Shown here in pieces: positions 35,773 through 44,128 of a stretch of 64,000 nucleotides of DNA (position 1 is the first letter of the stretch; each line of letters begins with the position of its first letter). Source of the DNA: CAZGMN01 sp964645765. GTDB taxonomy: Bacteria; Acidobacteriota; Aminicenantia; Aminicenantales; Aminicenantaceae. The position numbers and the translations under genes are program-made. A model generated the notes under the pieces. That model did no database searches. It had not been told where the DNA came from and saw only the letters and a program-made list of their open reading frames with translations. Where the stretch lies: the NCBI GenBank assembly GCA_964645765.1, contig CAZYBE010000005.1, forward strand, positions 1 to 64,000, in the 5' to 3' direction.

Positions 35773-36459
35773 ATGAATTATAAACTCAGCCCTTCGGACC
35801 TAACATTTTTGTATGAAGGATGCAGATATTGTTTTTATTTAAAGGCCCGTCATCAAATTTCTCAGCCTTCAATTCCTATCCCTGCAATTTTTAGCAAAAT
35901 TTCAAGTCTTTTAGAGAATTATTATAATGGCAAACGCACAGAGGAGTTACATAAGGATTTGCCTCCAGGAACTGTGATTTATGGTGAGAGGTTTGTAGAG
36001 TCTCAACCTATTCATTTTTCAGGACATAAGGATACATGCTTTATAAAGGGAAGGTTTGATATTGTCATCAAATTTGATGATGGGACATATGGCGTTATAG
36101 ATTTTAAAACGAGTAATCCTGAGGGGGAACATTCCATTCTTTACAGCCGCCAACTTCATGCCTATGCCTATGCTTTGGAAAATCCAGCGCATGGAGCAAT
36201 AAAATTGTCTCCTGTATCGATGCTCGGCTTATTATATTTTTATCCCACAAAGGTAAGTCAACAAAGCAGGGATTGGCTTTCTTTTGATTCAGAGATCTAT
36301 CTGGTTGAGATAAAAAAAGACTATCATCAATTTTTGATATTCATTAAAGAAGTCTTAAGTTTACTCGAATCACCGGACTACCCTGATTCTGCTCAAGATT
36401 GCATTTGGTATAATTATATGAGCAAAATCGAAAGATTAGATCAGTTTAAGAAGGGTTAG
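35773..36459 (+). CDS. Cas4/RecB-like PD-(D/E)XK exonuclease-domain protein
   Basis: 228 residues. The nuclease core is KGRFDIVIKFDDGTYGVIDF then KTSNPEGEHSILYSRQLHAY (about 91-130), with GRFD, vIDFKTS and the QLHAYAY (QxxxY) motif of RecB-family nucleases. The N-terminus has LYEGCRYCFYLK (two Cys), and one further Cys stands near the C-terminus (QDCIWYNY). Cas4 and AddB hold an iron-sulphur cluster with one N-terminal and three C-terminal Cys, so the pattern here is partial. No cas genes or CRISPR array are in the window. Its last codons are repeated at 32582-32639. Confidence 0.7.
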   Translation: MNYKLSPSDLTFLYEGCRYCFYLKARHQISQPSIPIPAIFSKISSLLENYYNGKRTEELHKDLPPGTVIYGERFVESQPIHFSGHKDTCFIKGRFDIVIKFDDGTYGVIDFKTSNPEGEHSILYSRQLHAYAYALENPAHGAIKLSPVSMLGLLYFYPTKVSQQSRDWLSFDSEIYLVEIKKDYHQFLIFIKEVLSLLESPDYPDSAQDCIWYNYMSKIERLDQFKKG

Positions 36460-36658
36460 GCTAAATTTATATCCAGATGTTCCAATAATTTTAAGGAATA
36501 AAAGAAAAATCACCCCGCAGTTCATCCTTAAGGGCTATTTACATTATAGGCTAATTTTTTTTATTCTTTTCACCTCGGCCTTAGAGCAGAGTAACATCTC
36601 AAAGAAGCATGATTAATTGTATTTTTTGAATTTATTCCAAAAAGGGAGGAATCATAAA

Positions 36659-38137
36659 ATGAAAAAACCTTTATCATCAATTATTATCCTGTTCGTGATG
36701 AGCTTTGCCTTCGCTCCTTTATTGTTTTGCCAAACAAGTATTTCGGGGTCGATCGTAAAAGTCTACACAGTCTATGACAGACACAGCTATTTCAGGCCGT
36801 GGCAGATGGAGGGACAGAAAAGGTTGAGCGGCTCGGGATGCATCATCAAGGGCAACAGGATTTTGACCAACGCCCATGTTGTGGCAGACAGCACGTTTAT
36901 TCAGGTCAAGCGGGCAGGAATGGCAGAGAAATATACGGCAGAGGTTGAGATAGTGGCCCATGAATGCGACTTGGCGATTCTTAAAGTTGCGGACAAGTCA
37001 TTTTTCTCCGGCGCCGAGCCTCTTGAAATCGGAGAGCTGGCGCATGTAAGAGACGAGGTCGCCGCTTGTGGCTTCCCTGAGGGCGGAGAAGAGCTGGCTA
37101 TCACCGAAGGGGTAGTTTCCAGGGTTGAGCTCCAGGAATACACTCACAGCAAGGCAAAATTATTAGCCTGCCAGATTGATGCGGCGATTAATCCCGGAAG
37201 CAGCGGCGGCCCGGTCATTATGGATGACAAAGTCGTGGGCGTTGCTTTTGAAGCTGCGGAAGGAGAAAACATCGGCTATATGGTGCCTGTTGTCGTTATA
37301 AATCATTTCTTAAAAGATATCGCAGACGGCAAGTATGACGGAATCCCGGACTTGGGAATCTCATGGCAGGCAATGGAAAATCCGGCGCTGAAACAGAAGT
37401 ACAATATGAGCAAAAATCATACCGGAATACTGGTAAACAAAATCTATCCGGGCTCTCCCGCCAATGGAGCATTGAAAGCCAAAGATATAATCCTTTCGAT
37501 TGACGGCGTGGACGTCGCAAACGATGGAACAATAGAATTCAGGCAGAATGAGAGAACAGACTTTCGATACGCCATCCAGAACAAAGATATCAACGAGACA
37601 TCCGATTTTGAGATATTGAGGGACGGCAAAGTGATGAATGTCAAGATTCAATTGACCATTCCCGTCAATTATTGCAGGCTGGTTCCTTACGAACGATATG
37701 ATGTGGCGCCAACTTATTATATTTTAGGCGGTCTGGTGTTCCAGAAGCTGACAAGGAACTACCTTGACGCGAGATTGAAGGATGTAGAATACCATTCAGA
37801 GAATTTCTTTAATCTTTTCCCTTACTATGAAACGGGCGAGCCGACCGAGGACAGAAGAGAGGTTGTCGTCTTGGCATCCGTTCTTGCAGATGAAACGAAC
37901 GTTGGATATCAGGATTTAGAGGATATCATCGTTTCCCATGTCAATGGCCAGAAAATTTCCACTATCAGAGACCTGGCAAAAGCTATAGAGATGAACAATG
38001 AAAAGTATCATGTCTTTATTGACGAGCATGGAAAGGAAATTGTGCTGGACAAAGCCGGGACTGCAGAAAGAAGCAGTCTTATCTTAAAGAAATATAAAGT
38101 CCCTTCTGACAGGTCAGAGGATTTGAAGAGAATATAA
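36659..38137 (+). CDS. secreted Deg/HtrA-type serine protease with PDZ domains
   Basis: 492 residues from ATG 36659, chosen because GGGAGGA lies upstream and a signal peptide follows (KKPLSSIIILFVMSFAFAPL). The trypsin-like domain has the complete triad: ILTNAHVVADS (His), HECDLAILKVAD (Asp) and NPGSSGGPVIMDD (Ser). After it comes a PDZ domain (TGILVNKIYPGSPANGALKA, then DIILSIDGVDV) and a second PDZ-like region near the C-terminus (DLEDIIVSHVNGQKI). The layout resembles the plant and bacterial DEG proteases. Role is likely periplasmic or surface protein quality control. Single gene. Confidence 0.88.
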   Translation: MKKPLSSIIILFVMSFAFAPLLFCQTSISGSIVKVYTVYDRHSYFRPWQMEGQKRLSGSGCIIKGNRILTNAHVVADSTFIQVKRAGMAEKYTAEVEIVAHECDLAILKVADKSFFSGAEPLEIGELAHVRDEVAACGFPEGGEELAITEGVVSRVELQEYTHSKAKLLACQIDAAINPGSSGGPVIMDDKVVGVAFEAAEGENIGYMVPVVVINHFLKDIADGKYDGIPDLGISWQAMENPALKQKYNMSKNHTGILVNKIYPGSPANGALKAKDIILSIDGVDVANDGTIEFRQNERTDFRYAIQNKDINETSDFEILRDGKVMNVKIQLTIPVNYCRLVPYERYDVAPTYYILGGLVFQKLTRNYLDARLKDVEYHSENFFNLFPYYETGEPTEDRREVVVLASVLADETNVGYQDLEDIIVSHVNGQKISTIRDLAKAIEMNNEKYHVFIDEHGKEIVLDKAGTAERSSLILKKYKVPSDRSEDLKRI

Positions 38138-38260
38138 GTCCTGTTGGGAATTATGAAGCATTGAATTATATTCTCGCTGAACCTTTACAGAGAAGATATT
38201 TAAATTAGATTTTTGTATTGACTTAAAGCTATCTTTGTTGTAATAAATAAGAAAAGCATA

Positions 38261-40081
38261 ATGAACAACAAAGAACTGTTGGATTCTTGGAAAGATATCT
38301 CTCAATATTTAGAAAGAGATATCAGGACATGTTACAGGTGGGAAAAAGAATTGGGATTGCCTGTTTATCGTATTGACCAGGGTTCTTTACGCTCAAAAGT
38401 TTTCGCCTATAAATCAGATATCGATGGGTGGCTAAAAGAAAAAACAGAAACCAAAGAAGTCAAATGGAAATCCTTGTTGAAAAACAACTCAAGAATTTTC
38501 GGGCTGATAGCGGCCTTGGTTTTATTATTGACTGTTGCAGCGTTCTTGAAATTCTATCGCGGGAACTCCTCTCCAGCCTTATCTGAAAATCTTTCTATTG
38601 CCGTCCTTCCTTTTGAAAACCTCAATTCATCAAAATCCGATGGATATTTCCCTGACGGTATCACCAACGAAATAATCAGCAATCTTGTTGAGTCAGGCAA
38701 AATTAAAGTTATTTCCCAGAATTTAGCTGCTGGGGATAACAATGGCTCTAAGACGGCAAAACAGGTCGGCAAAGAATTGGGAGTGGACTATATTCTTAAG
38801 GCAAAAATGAATAACGACGATAATAAAATAAAGATACAGATCCAGCTTGTCAGAACAAGAGATGGAAAAAAGATATTGAACGAAGAATATGAGGATGAGC
38901 AGAAAAATATCTCTTCTCTCTCTGCAAAAATCTGCAAAAAAATAAACGAGTCATTAAATATAAATCCTATCCAAAAACCTTTGCTCGCCTCGAACGAGAG
39001 AAAATCCCAGGATTACCTGGGGTCTGACAATTATTTGAGAGAAAAATATATCCAAGCTACACTCCTTGAAGGAAATAACGACCCCTGGAAGTTATACTGG
39101 CAGGGAAGATTCTTATGGGCCAAGAGCTCTTCAGAGAGCAATAATTTAGCCATCTCTTTCTTCAGGAAGGCCATCGAAATTGACAGCGGTTTTGCCCTGG
39201 CTTATATCGGATTAGCTCACTGTTACTCAAATTATGTAAATTTTGGCTGGGATTTTGATATAAAATGGCTCAATCAAGCCGAAAACCTGATAAAAAAGGG
39301 TCAAACGCTATCTCCTGACCTTCCTGAGTATTACGCAGCTCTAATAGAAATTTATTTGGTGAAAGAGACCGGCTTCAATGAAGATAAAAAAAATATCGTA
39401 TTCGAGCTCGTTCAAGAAGGGATTAAAAAATATCCTTACCATTCTCAAATAAATTCCATAGTGGGAGCTTATTACTTTTTAAAATTCGGAGAAGAAGGGA
39501 ATGAAGCTGATTTTGAGAGAGCGTTAGAATACAAAGAAAAAAGTTTCTGGGCTGATATAACCAGGCTCGAAAATTTTATCTTTGCAGAATTTTTGATGCT
39601 CAAGAAAGAATTCTCCAAAGCAGCGGGAATATGTGAGATTATCAAAGAATATGATTCTTCCTCATTGGCAAAATTCAGGTTAGGCGAAATCTATTATTAT
39701 CAGGGAGATTTTGACAAAAGCCAGGCTATATTTAAAGAGTTTGATAATGCCCCCATGCAGCCTAAAATTGATTCCATGCTTTATTTAGCGATGATTGCTT
39801 CACAACGAAAAGAGAAAGACAGGGCTCTGCAAATAGTCGATAAGATCAATCTTCTTTACCCTCATGAAGTTATTATAAATGATTATTTAAGATTTGCCTC
39901 TATTTATCTGGGTTTGGAGATGAGAGAACCGGGCTATAAATATTTGAAGTCTTTATTTGACAGGCAGATGATAAAAAAAATGCGCTTTATTGTTCTTAAA
40001 TATATTGACCTTGATAGAAATTTTGATAGTTTCAGGAACGAAGAGGAGTTTCAAAAAATAATCAAAAATACGGAGGAATAA
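38261..40081 (+). CDS. membrane regulator: HTH, TM helix, TolB-like domain and TPR repeats
   Basis: 606 residues. Residues 8-65 are an excisionase/MerR-like helix-turn-helix (WKDISQYLERDIRTCYRWEK, then AYKSDIDGWLKE). Residues ~80-105 form one transmembrane helix. Next is a FlgO/TolB-like segment (IAVLPFENLNSSKSDGYFPD, then GITNEIISNL) and a long TPR region (AISFFRKAIEIDSGFALAYI and onward). The layout is like CadC-type one-component regulators: DNA-binding inside, sensor outside. Common in Acidobacteriota-like genomes. A 67-codon gene follows with no gap. Confidence 0.8.
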   Translation: MNNKELLDSWKDISQYLERDIRTCYRWEKELGLPVYRIDQGSLRSKVFAYKSDIDGWLKEKTETKEVKWKSLLKNNSRIFGLIAALVLLLTVAAFLKFYRGNSSPALSENLSIAVLPFENLNSSKSDGYFPDGITNEIISNLVESGKIKVISQNLAAGDNNGSKTAKQVGKELGVDYILKAKMNNDDNKIKIQIQLVRTRDGKKILNEEYEDEQKNISSLSAKICKKINESLNINPIQKPLLASNERKSQDYLGSDNYLREKYIQATLLEGNNDPWKLYWQGRFLWAKSSSESNNLAISFFRKAIEIDSGFALAYIGLAHCYSNYVNFGWDFDIKWLNQAENLIKKGQTLSPDLPEYYAALIEIYLVKETGFNEDKKNIVFELVQEGIKKYPYHSQINSIVGAYYFLKFGEEGNEADFERALEYKEKSFWADITRLENFIFAEFLMLKKEFSKAAGICEIIKEYDSSSLAKFRLGEIYYYQGDFDKSQAIFKEFDNAPMQPKIDSMLYLAMIASQRKEKDRALQIVDKINLLYPHEVIINDYLRFASIYLGLEMREPGYKYLKSLFDRQMIKKMRFIVLKYIDLDRNFDSFRNEEEFQKIIKNTEE

Positions 40082-40285
40082 ATGGCAAGAAGCAAAATGA
40101 TTCGAGTGACTCCCAATGTCAAGAAATGCCTGGAAGAGCTTAAGGCAGCCGTAAAATCCATGCGTTCTGGAAGCTCGAAGGAAAGGGCAGAAGCCGCGAT
40201 CCTTTACTTAGATAAGACCTTTAAAGGCAAGCCTCAGCCGAAAAAAGGACGGTTCTGCCCTACAGGAACATTGATAATACGATAA
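40082..40285 (+). CDS. small basic protein coupled to the HTH-TPR regulator
   Basis: 67 residues (MIRVTPNVKKCLEELKAAVK, then SGSSKERAEAAILYLDKTFK). The ATG follows the previous stop directly, with GGAGG inside the end of that gene, so it is translated with it. No motif recognised. It may be a small DNA-binding or adaptor protein; unknown. Confidence 0.55.
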   Translation: MARSKMIRVTPNVKKCLEELKAAVKSMRSGSSKERAEAAILYLDKTFKGKPQPKKGRFCPTGTLIIR

Positions 40286-40457
40286 TAGTTGCTCGTCATA
40301 TTTGAGTTTATCGAATCCTTTGTAGAATTCTCTGCAGTATGCTACAGAGATATTCGTTAGCTTTCATTTTTTAAAAGCGTGTAACCATAGGCTTTTGATG
40401 CTGTTTTTCCTCGGGGGCCCTGTCAAGTCATTAAAGAATCTAACTGGAATTAGGAGC

Positions 40458-40859
40458 CTAAAGTTTCTTTATAAATTTTATTATAATATTCCGTTTGCCC
40501 TGTTTTTTTATCTTCTCGCTTTCAAGCCATTTGGGAAATAGCCAGGCAAGAATCTCTTCCCTTGCCTTGGGGTCAATCTGATGTATCTTTATGCCTATGT
40601 CCAGCACGTTCTCTGTATACTTGCTCCAGACGATTTCTCCAGACAACGGGGTTATAAGTTTTTTATCCGGCACGTAGAGCACAACCTTCGCTCTTGAACC
40701 TGGAACAGGGTCAACATACCTGACAACTAACTTTAGTCCCTCGACAGAAAAGTTACGGATTATTGCTCTCTGGATTAGGCTTTGTTTATCTCCTAATTTT
40801 AAGACTTCTGAAGGAATCAGGCATTCGAATCGCTGAAATTTTCTTTTCTCTTCTGTCAT
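40458..40859 (-). CDS. PilZ-domain protein
   Basis: 133 residues. EKRKFQRFECLIPSEV has the RxxxR-like c-di-GMP-binding start and IIRNFSVEGLKLVV the (D/N)xSxxG motif, followed by beta strands to KIHQI. PilZ proteins bind c-di-GMP and alter motility, secretion or exopolysaccharide. The C-terminal tail is basic. Stand-alone gene. Confidence 0.85.
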   Translation of the reverse strand: MTEEKRKFQRFECLIPSEVLKLGDKQSLIQRAIIRNFSVEGLKLVVRYVDPVPGSRAKVVLYVPDKKLITPLSGEIVWSKYTENVLDIGIKIHQIDPKAREEILAWLFPKWLESEKIKKQGKRNIIIKFIKKL

Positions 40860-40892
40860 TTTGCCTTCAAGCCGTAAGCCAAACGTAGTTCT

Positions 40893-41020
40893 AATACAAA
40901 CGCAATAATTAAAATGTCATCGCGAGGCGACGTGGCGATCTAATAAAAAACTATAATGGAATTGTCACGCCTTTCCAGGGCCCGCTATGACAATGTAAGG
41001 ACATTTATTGCGTTTATATT
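40893..41020. repeat. MITE-like element with 16-base terminal inverted repeats
   Basis: Left end AATACAAACGCAATAA (40893-40908) and right end TTATTGCGTTTATATT (41005-41020) are inverted copies with one mismatch. Inside, ATGTCAT near the left and ATGACAATG near the right are also inverted, and a GC-rich core (CGCGAGGCGACGTGGCGATC) lies between. 128 bases, non-coding. No target-site duplication was visible. Confidence 0.55.
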
Positions 41021-41203
41021 GGCAAGCTCTCCCCTTTAAGATACGGAGAAATGAAGTGTATTTGAAGAGGATGTCGTTTTATGTCACTTTATTTCCTTTT
41101 TTTTCACATTTAAAATTTCTCCAGGCAATCGCAGAAGAGATGAATAATTAAGGTGACATATTACTTAATTCATGATATTTTGTTTTTGGGGACATAATCA
41201 GAT

Positions 41204-41695
41204 ATGGACTTCATGATCTATGAAGACAGCATCAAGTATGACCGATGGGTCAAGGTCGTTCTTGTTTTTCCTGTCGTTTTATTCATCATTCTCGGGACTC
41301 TATTTTATATCGATGCCAAGTACGCTGATATTTTTCCCGGAGAGACTGCGCGAAAAGCGATTATTGCTGCCATCGACCTTTTTGTTTCAGTTCCACTTGT
41401 CCTGGTTGTTTATCGTCTGTCTTTACCACGGGCAATTTACATTTTTCAAGACAGGATCAAGATCAAATTTGGAGCATTTTTCTTTAATATCCCTTTCGAG
41501 ACGATTGAATCAGTCAAAGCAGCAAAGGGAATAATATCCAGGAGAGCCATCAGCTCCACAACCTCGTTCAGCACTCAAATAGAGATTGTAAGGAAAGCGC
41601 GACGGAATATGAGGGTCTCGCCGAGCCAACGAGAGCAATTCTTGGGACATGCCAATAGGGCTTTGTCGGATTGGAGACAAAGCCATGGCGGTTAG
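41204..41695 (+). CDS. small membrane protein with PH-like domain
   Basis: 163 residues. Two transmembrane helices (VVLVFPVVLFIILGTLFYID and AIIAAIDLFVSVPLVLVVYR) precede a soluble part (IYIFQDRIKIKFGAFFFNIP, then FETIESVKAAKGI) that looks like the bacterial PH domain found in many short membrane proteins. Function unknown. Confidence 0.6.
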   Translation: MDFMIYEDSIKYDRWVKVVLVFPVVLFIILGTLFYIDAKYADIFPGETARKAIIAAIDLFVSVPLVLVVYRLSLPRAIYIFQDRIKIKFGAFFFNIPFETIESVKAAKGIISRRAISSTTSFSTQIEIVRKARRNMRVSPSQREQFLGHANRALSDWRQSHGG

Positions 41696-41740
41696 AGCCT
41701 AAAATTTATATAGAAAAAGCAGCCTGCCTGAGGGAATTGG

Positions 41741-42964
41741 CTACTTTTTCAATGCTGCTTTTATTTCTTCGATGCTAACGCCCAACATCTTTTGGGCAAT
41801 TTCGTCGAGGTCAGATTCTGAGCCCTGGAAATGGAAGGTGCGATGGATATGCTTTCCGGCCTTTTTGGGCTCCAAGGCAAGAGCTGGTGAGGAAGTCTCA
41901 AGCTCATAAAATTTTCCAAGCTGGGCAGCGCCGGGCTGGGCAGGGCCATCATTGTAGCTGTTCACTGTATCGCCGCCAAAGGGCTGCTTCTGAATCTCCC
42001 ACATCGAATTGACGTAATCAGTCACTCCCTTTGGGAGTGTGAATTGAACAATTGTCAGGACTTGATTGACCGCATCATAGCTTCCAAGCATCGGCTTTGA
42101 GCGACGTGGAGAAATCCCGATTTTGCTGCGGTAATTGGCGTCGGCAGCGAAGAACATCACTCCCTCTCTCACCACCAGTCGCTCTGCAGGGACTTTGCCG
42201 AAGTAGGCATCGTTGACCAGCGGGCCAAGCTTTGTTTCATCGCCCTTGATAAAAGGAATCACCACGGTCGTTGCCGGAGAGGCGTTGAACATCCCCAGAA
42301 TCCAGATCGAAAGCAATCCGCTATCCTTTTTCCAGGGCTTCGAGCCTGCATTTTTAATCTCGTTGAATGTCTCGAATGCCACGGCTTTGACTGTCGGCAT
42401 TATCTTCAAGCCGAGCTCTTTCTTCACCTCAGCATCGCTCAACAAGCGGACTTCACGTGTGACCTCGAGCTCGAATTCGGTGCCGGTGTAGTTCGTCAAC
42501 TTAAAATTGCGACCGAATTTTGCCGAGTCTTGACTCCAGCTCACCACGTCGTACGGTTCTGTGTCTATCCATGAAGGGGTGAACCAGTGGTCGAGGTCAA
42601 AGGGGTCGCCTTTCTTGAAGAAGATCGAGTACTGCCCGCCTTCAGGTCCGATCCAGAAACGGTCCTCGCCGCCGTAGACATTAATGTGGGGCTGTTTTTG
42701 GCCGGATGAAATAAGGTCACGGTTGACCCAGCCGAAGCTGATGCCGGCCTCACCGTCTGCGGTGCTGGTCATCACCCGGCCCTGATATTCGGGCACAACA
42801 ATAACTTGCTTTTTGCCCGACTCGTCCCTAAGGACAATAGCTTTTGCGTATTTCTTGAGGAATGCGAGGTCATCGCCAAAGGTGGGGGAAGAGCTTTTGG
42901 ATTGAGAAAGAATGCTTGTGCTTATCAGAATGAGGCCCAATACTCCTGCTAAAAAAAATTTCAT
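41741..42964 (-). CDS. secreted DUF6786-like protein
   Basis: 407 residues with a signal peptide (FFLAGVLGLILISTSILSQS). The body has VVPEYQGRVMTSTADGEAGI, then FGWVNRDLISSG and NVYGGEDRFWIGPEGGQYSI, a beta-rich pattern like galactose-mutarotase-type folds and typical of DUF6786. No catalytic role is established. GGAGGCAGG lies before the ATG. Stand-alone gene; likely periplasmic and perhaps carbohydrate-related, by fold only. Confidence 0.7.
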   Translation of the reverse strand: MKFFLAGVLGLILISTSILSQSKSSSPTFGDDLAFLKKYAKAIVLRDESGKKQVIVVPEYQGRVMTSTADGEAGISFGWVNRDLISSGQKQPHINVYGGEDRFWIGPEGGQYSIFFKKGDPFDLDHWFTPSWIDTEPYDVVSWSQDSAKFGRNFKLTNYTGTEFELEVTREVRLLSDAEVKKELGLKIMPTVKAVAFETFNEIKNAGSKPWKKDSGLLSIWILGMFNASPATTVVIPFIKGDETKLGPLVNDAYFGKVPAERLVVREGVMFFAADANYRSKIGISPRRSKPMLGSYDAVNQVLTIVQFTLPKGVTDYVNSMWEIQKQPFGGDTVNSYNDGPAQPGAAQLGKFYELETSSPALALEPKKAGKHIHRTFHFQGSESDLDEIAQKMLGVSIEEIKAALKK

Positions 42965-43040
42965 GGCCTGCCTCCTTCTATCATTCGCTAATTATCTATA
43001 ATCACCTTATCTCCAAATAGTCAAGTCATGTCACTCCTTG

Positions 43041-43140
43041 NNNNNNNNNNNNNNNNNNNNNNNNNNNNNNNNNNNNNNNNNNNNNNNNNNNNNNNNNNNN
43101 NNNNNNNNNNNNNNNNNNNNNNNNNNNNNNNNNNNNNNNN
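43041..43140. other. assembly gap (100 N)
   Basis: A run of exactly 100 N, the usual placeholder for unknown distance between contigs. It removes the 3' end of the nitroreductase gene, and the order of the two sides depends on scaffolding. Confidence 0.99.
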
Positions 43141-43834
43141 GAAGGACTTTCTTCACTGCCTCGTCAACAAAGGCTCCGATAATGACTGTTCCAATCCCCA
43201 ATGAAATCCCTTGCAAGTAGATGTTTTGACCCACATGTCCGACTTCGATGTGAACGTATCTTTCTGCTCTTTCACCATACTTCACTGAAGCCCGTTCATA
43301 GACAGCGGCGATAACAATAACAGCGGCTGCCTTTTTAATCGACTCCTGCATGAGGGCGGCATTGGATATCTCATTTCTCATATCGGCTTCCTGGATTTTC
43401 TCCAAAGAATGATTTTGAGGGATATATTTATACAATCCCTTCAAAAGTCCTTCTACATTTCCGGCCGCCAGATAGAGCTCAAGGGGATAGAGAGCGCCTG
43501 CTGATGGAGCGGTTCGATTTCCGCCTTGCCATTTATACTTAAAATTAGGCGGGGGTGTCTCCATTTTTCTTGTTATGCCCTGGGCAGCCCAGAGAATCTG
43601 TGAAACATCCGAAATTGAAAGCGGCTCCTCTGAATACGCCCTGATCGACCTTCTGACACTCAATGCCTTCTCGACAGATGTCTCACTATCATAGCGTGGG
43701 TTCGGCAGCTTTATAATCTTTGATTCAGTTTCTTTAACAGCCTGGTCTGACATCGTATTTCGAGGGAACACGCCGAGAACTAAAAGAAGTCCGATTATAA
43801 AAAAGGAAAGGGCTGATGAATGAATTTTTCTCAT
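43141..43834 (-). CDS. SagB/ThcOx-type nitroreductase, 3' end lost in the gap
   Basis: At least 231 residues. An N-terminal hydrophobic segment (SALSFFIIGLLLVLGVFPRN) suggests export or anchoring. The nitroreductase-fold body has SVRRSIRAYSEEPLSISDVS, QILWAAQGITRK, NRTAPSAGALYPLELYLA and HVGQNIYLQGISLGIGTVII. These match the FMN-binding SagB-like group that oxidises azoline rings or reduces small substrates. No YcaO or peptide precursor is near, so a ribosomal-peptide role is not supported. Nearly full length before the gap. Confidence 0.82.
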
Positions 43835-43919
43835 TTTTTTCCTCCTTTCGGTTATTATTTCATCTTCAATCTGCTAAAGCAAATTTAACACTTCTCGCTG
43901 GCCATGAACATCGCAATAG

Positions 43920-44128
43920 GGAAAATCGCCCTATAGACGAAAGCATCTGCAAATCCGTGATATAGATAAGCTCAGGCAGGGTTTCTCGAAAAATCACCGG
44001 CTTTATATTACCAGGCTAAGGCAGAGTGGTAAGAAAGCTGTGTGGAAGGCTGAGCGGGCAAAGATGTTTACCATGTTCACTTGCTGATTGGCGGCGACGT
44101 TGATATCATAGTCCTCTTAAAAATCTTG
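43920..44128 (+). other. possible frameshifted 5' extension of the helicase gene (RelE-like)
   Basis: One frame reads IDKLRQGFSKNHRLYITRLR then GKKAVWKAERAK up to about 44060. From there a different frame reads DVYHVHLLIGGDVDIIVLLK into the helicase gene. Joined, they resemble the RelE-fold domain that precedes the motor in some UvrD-like helicases. There is no good start codon. It may be a real frameshift, a decayed domain or an assembly error near the gap. Confidence 0.3.

Noticed and set aside
35773..36459. Cas4 of a CRISPR system
   Set aside because: No cas genes or repeats exist in the window, and the cysteine pattern is incomplete. Described only as Cas4/RecB-like.
43141..43834. Part of a thiazole/oxazole peptide cluster (SagB)
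   Set aside because: No YcaO, precursor peptide or transporter nearby, and the protein has an export signal.
44081..44128. TTG start for the helicase
   Set aside because: No ribosome site, and the residues read as part of a different, frameshifted domain. ATG 44129 opens the typical basic start.
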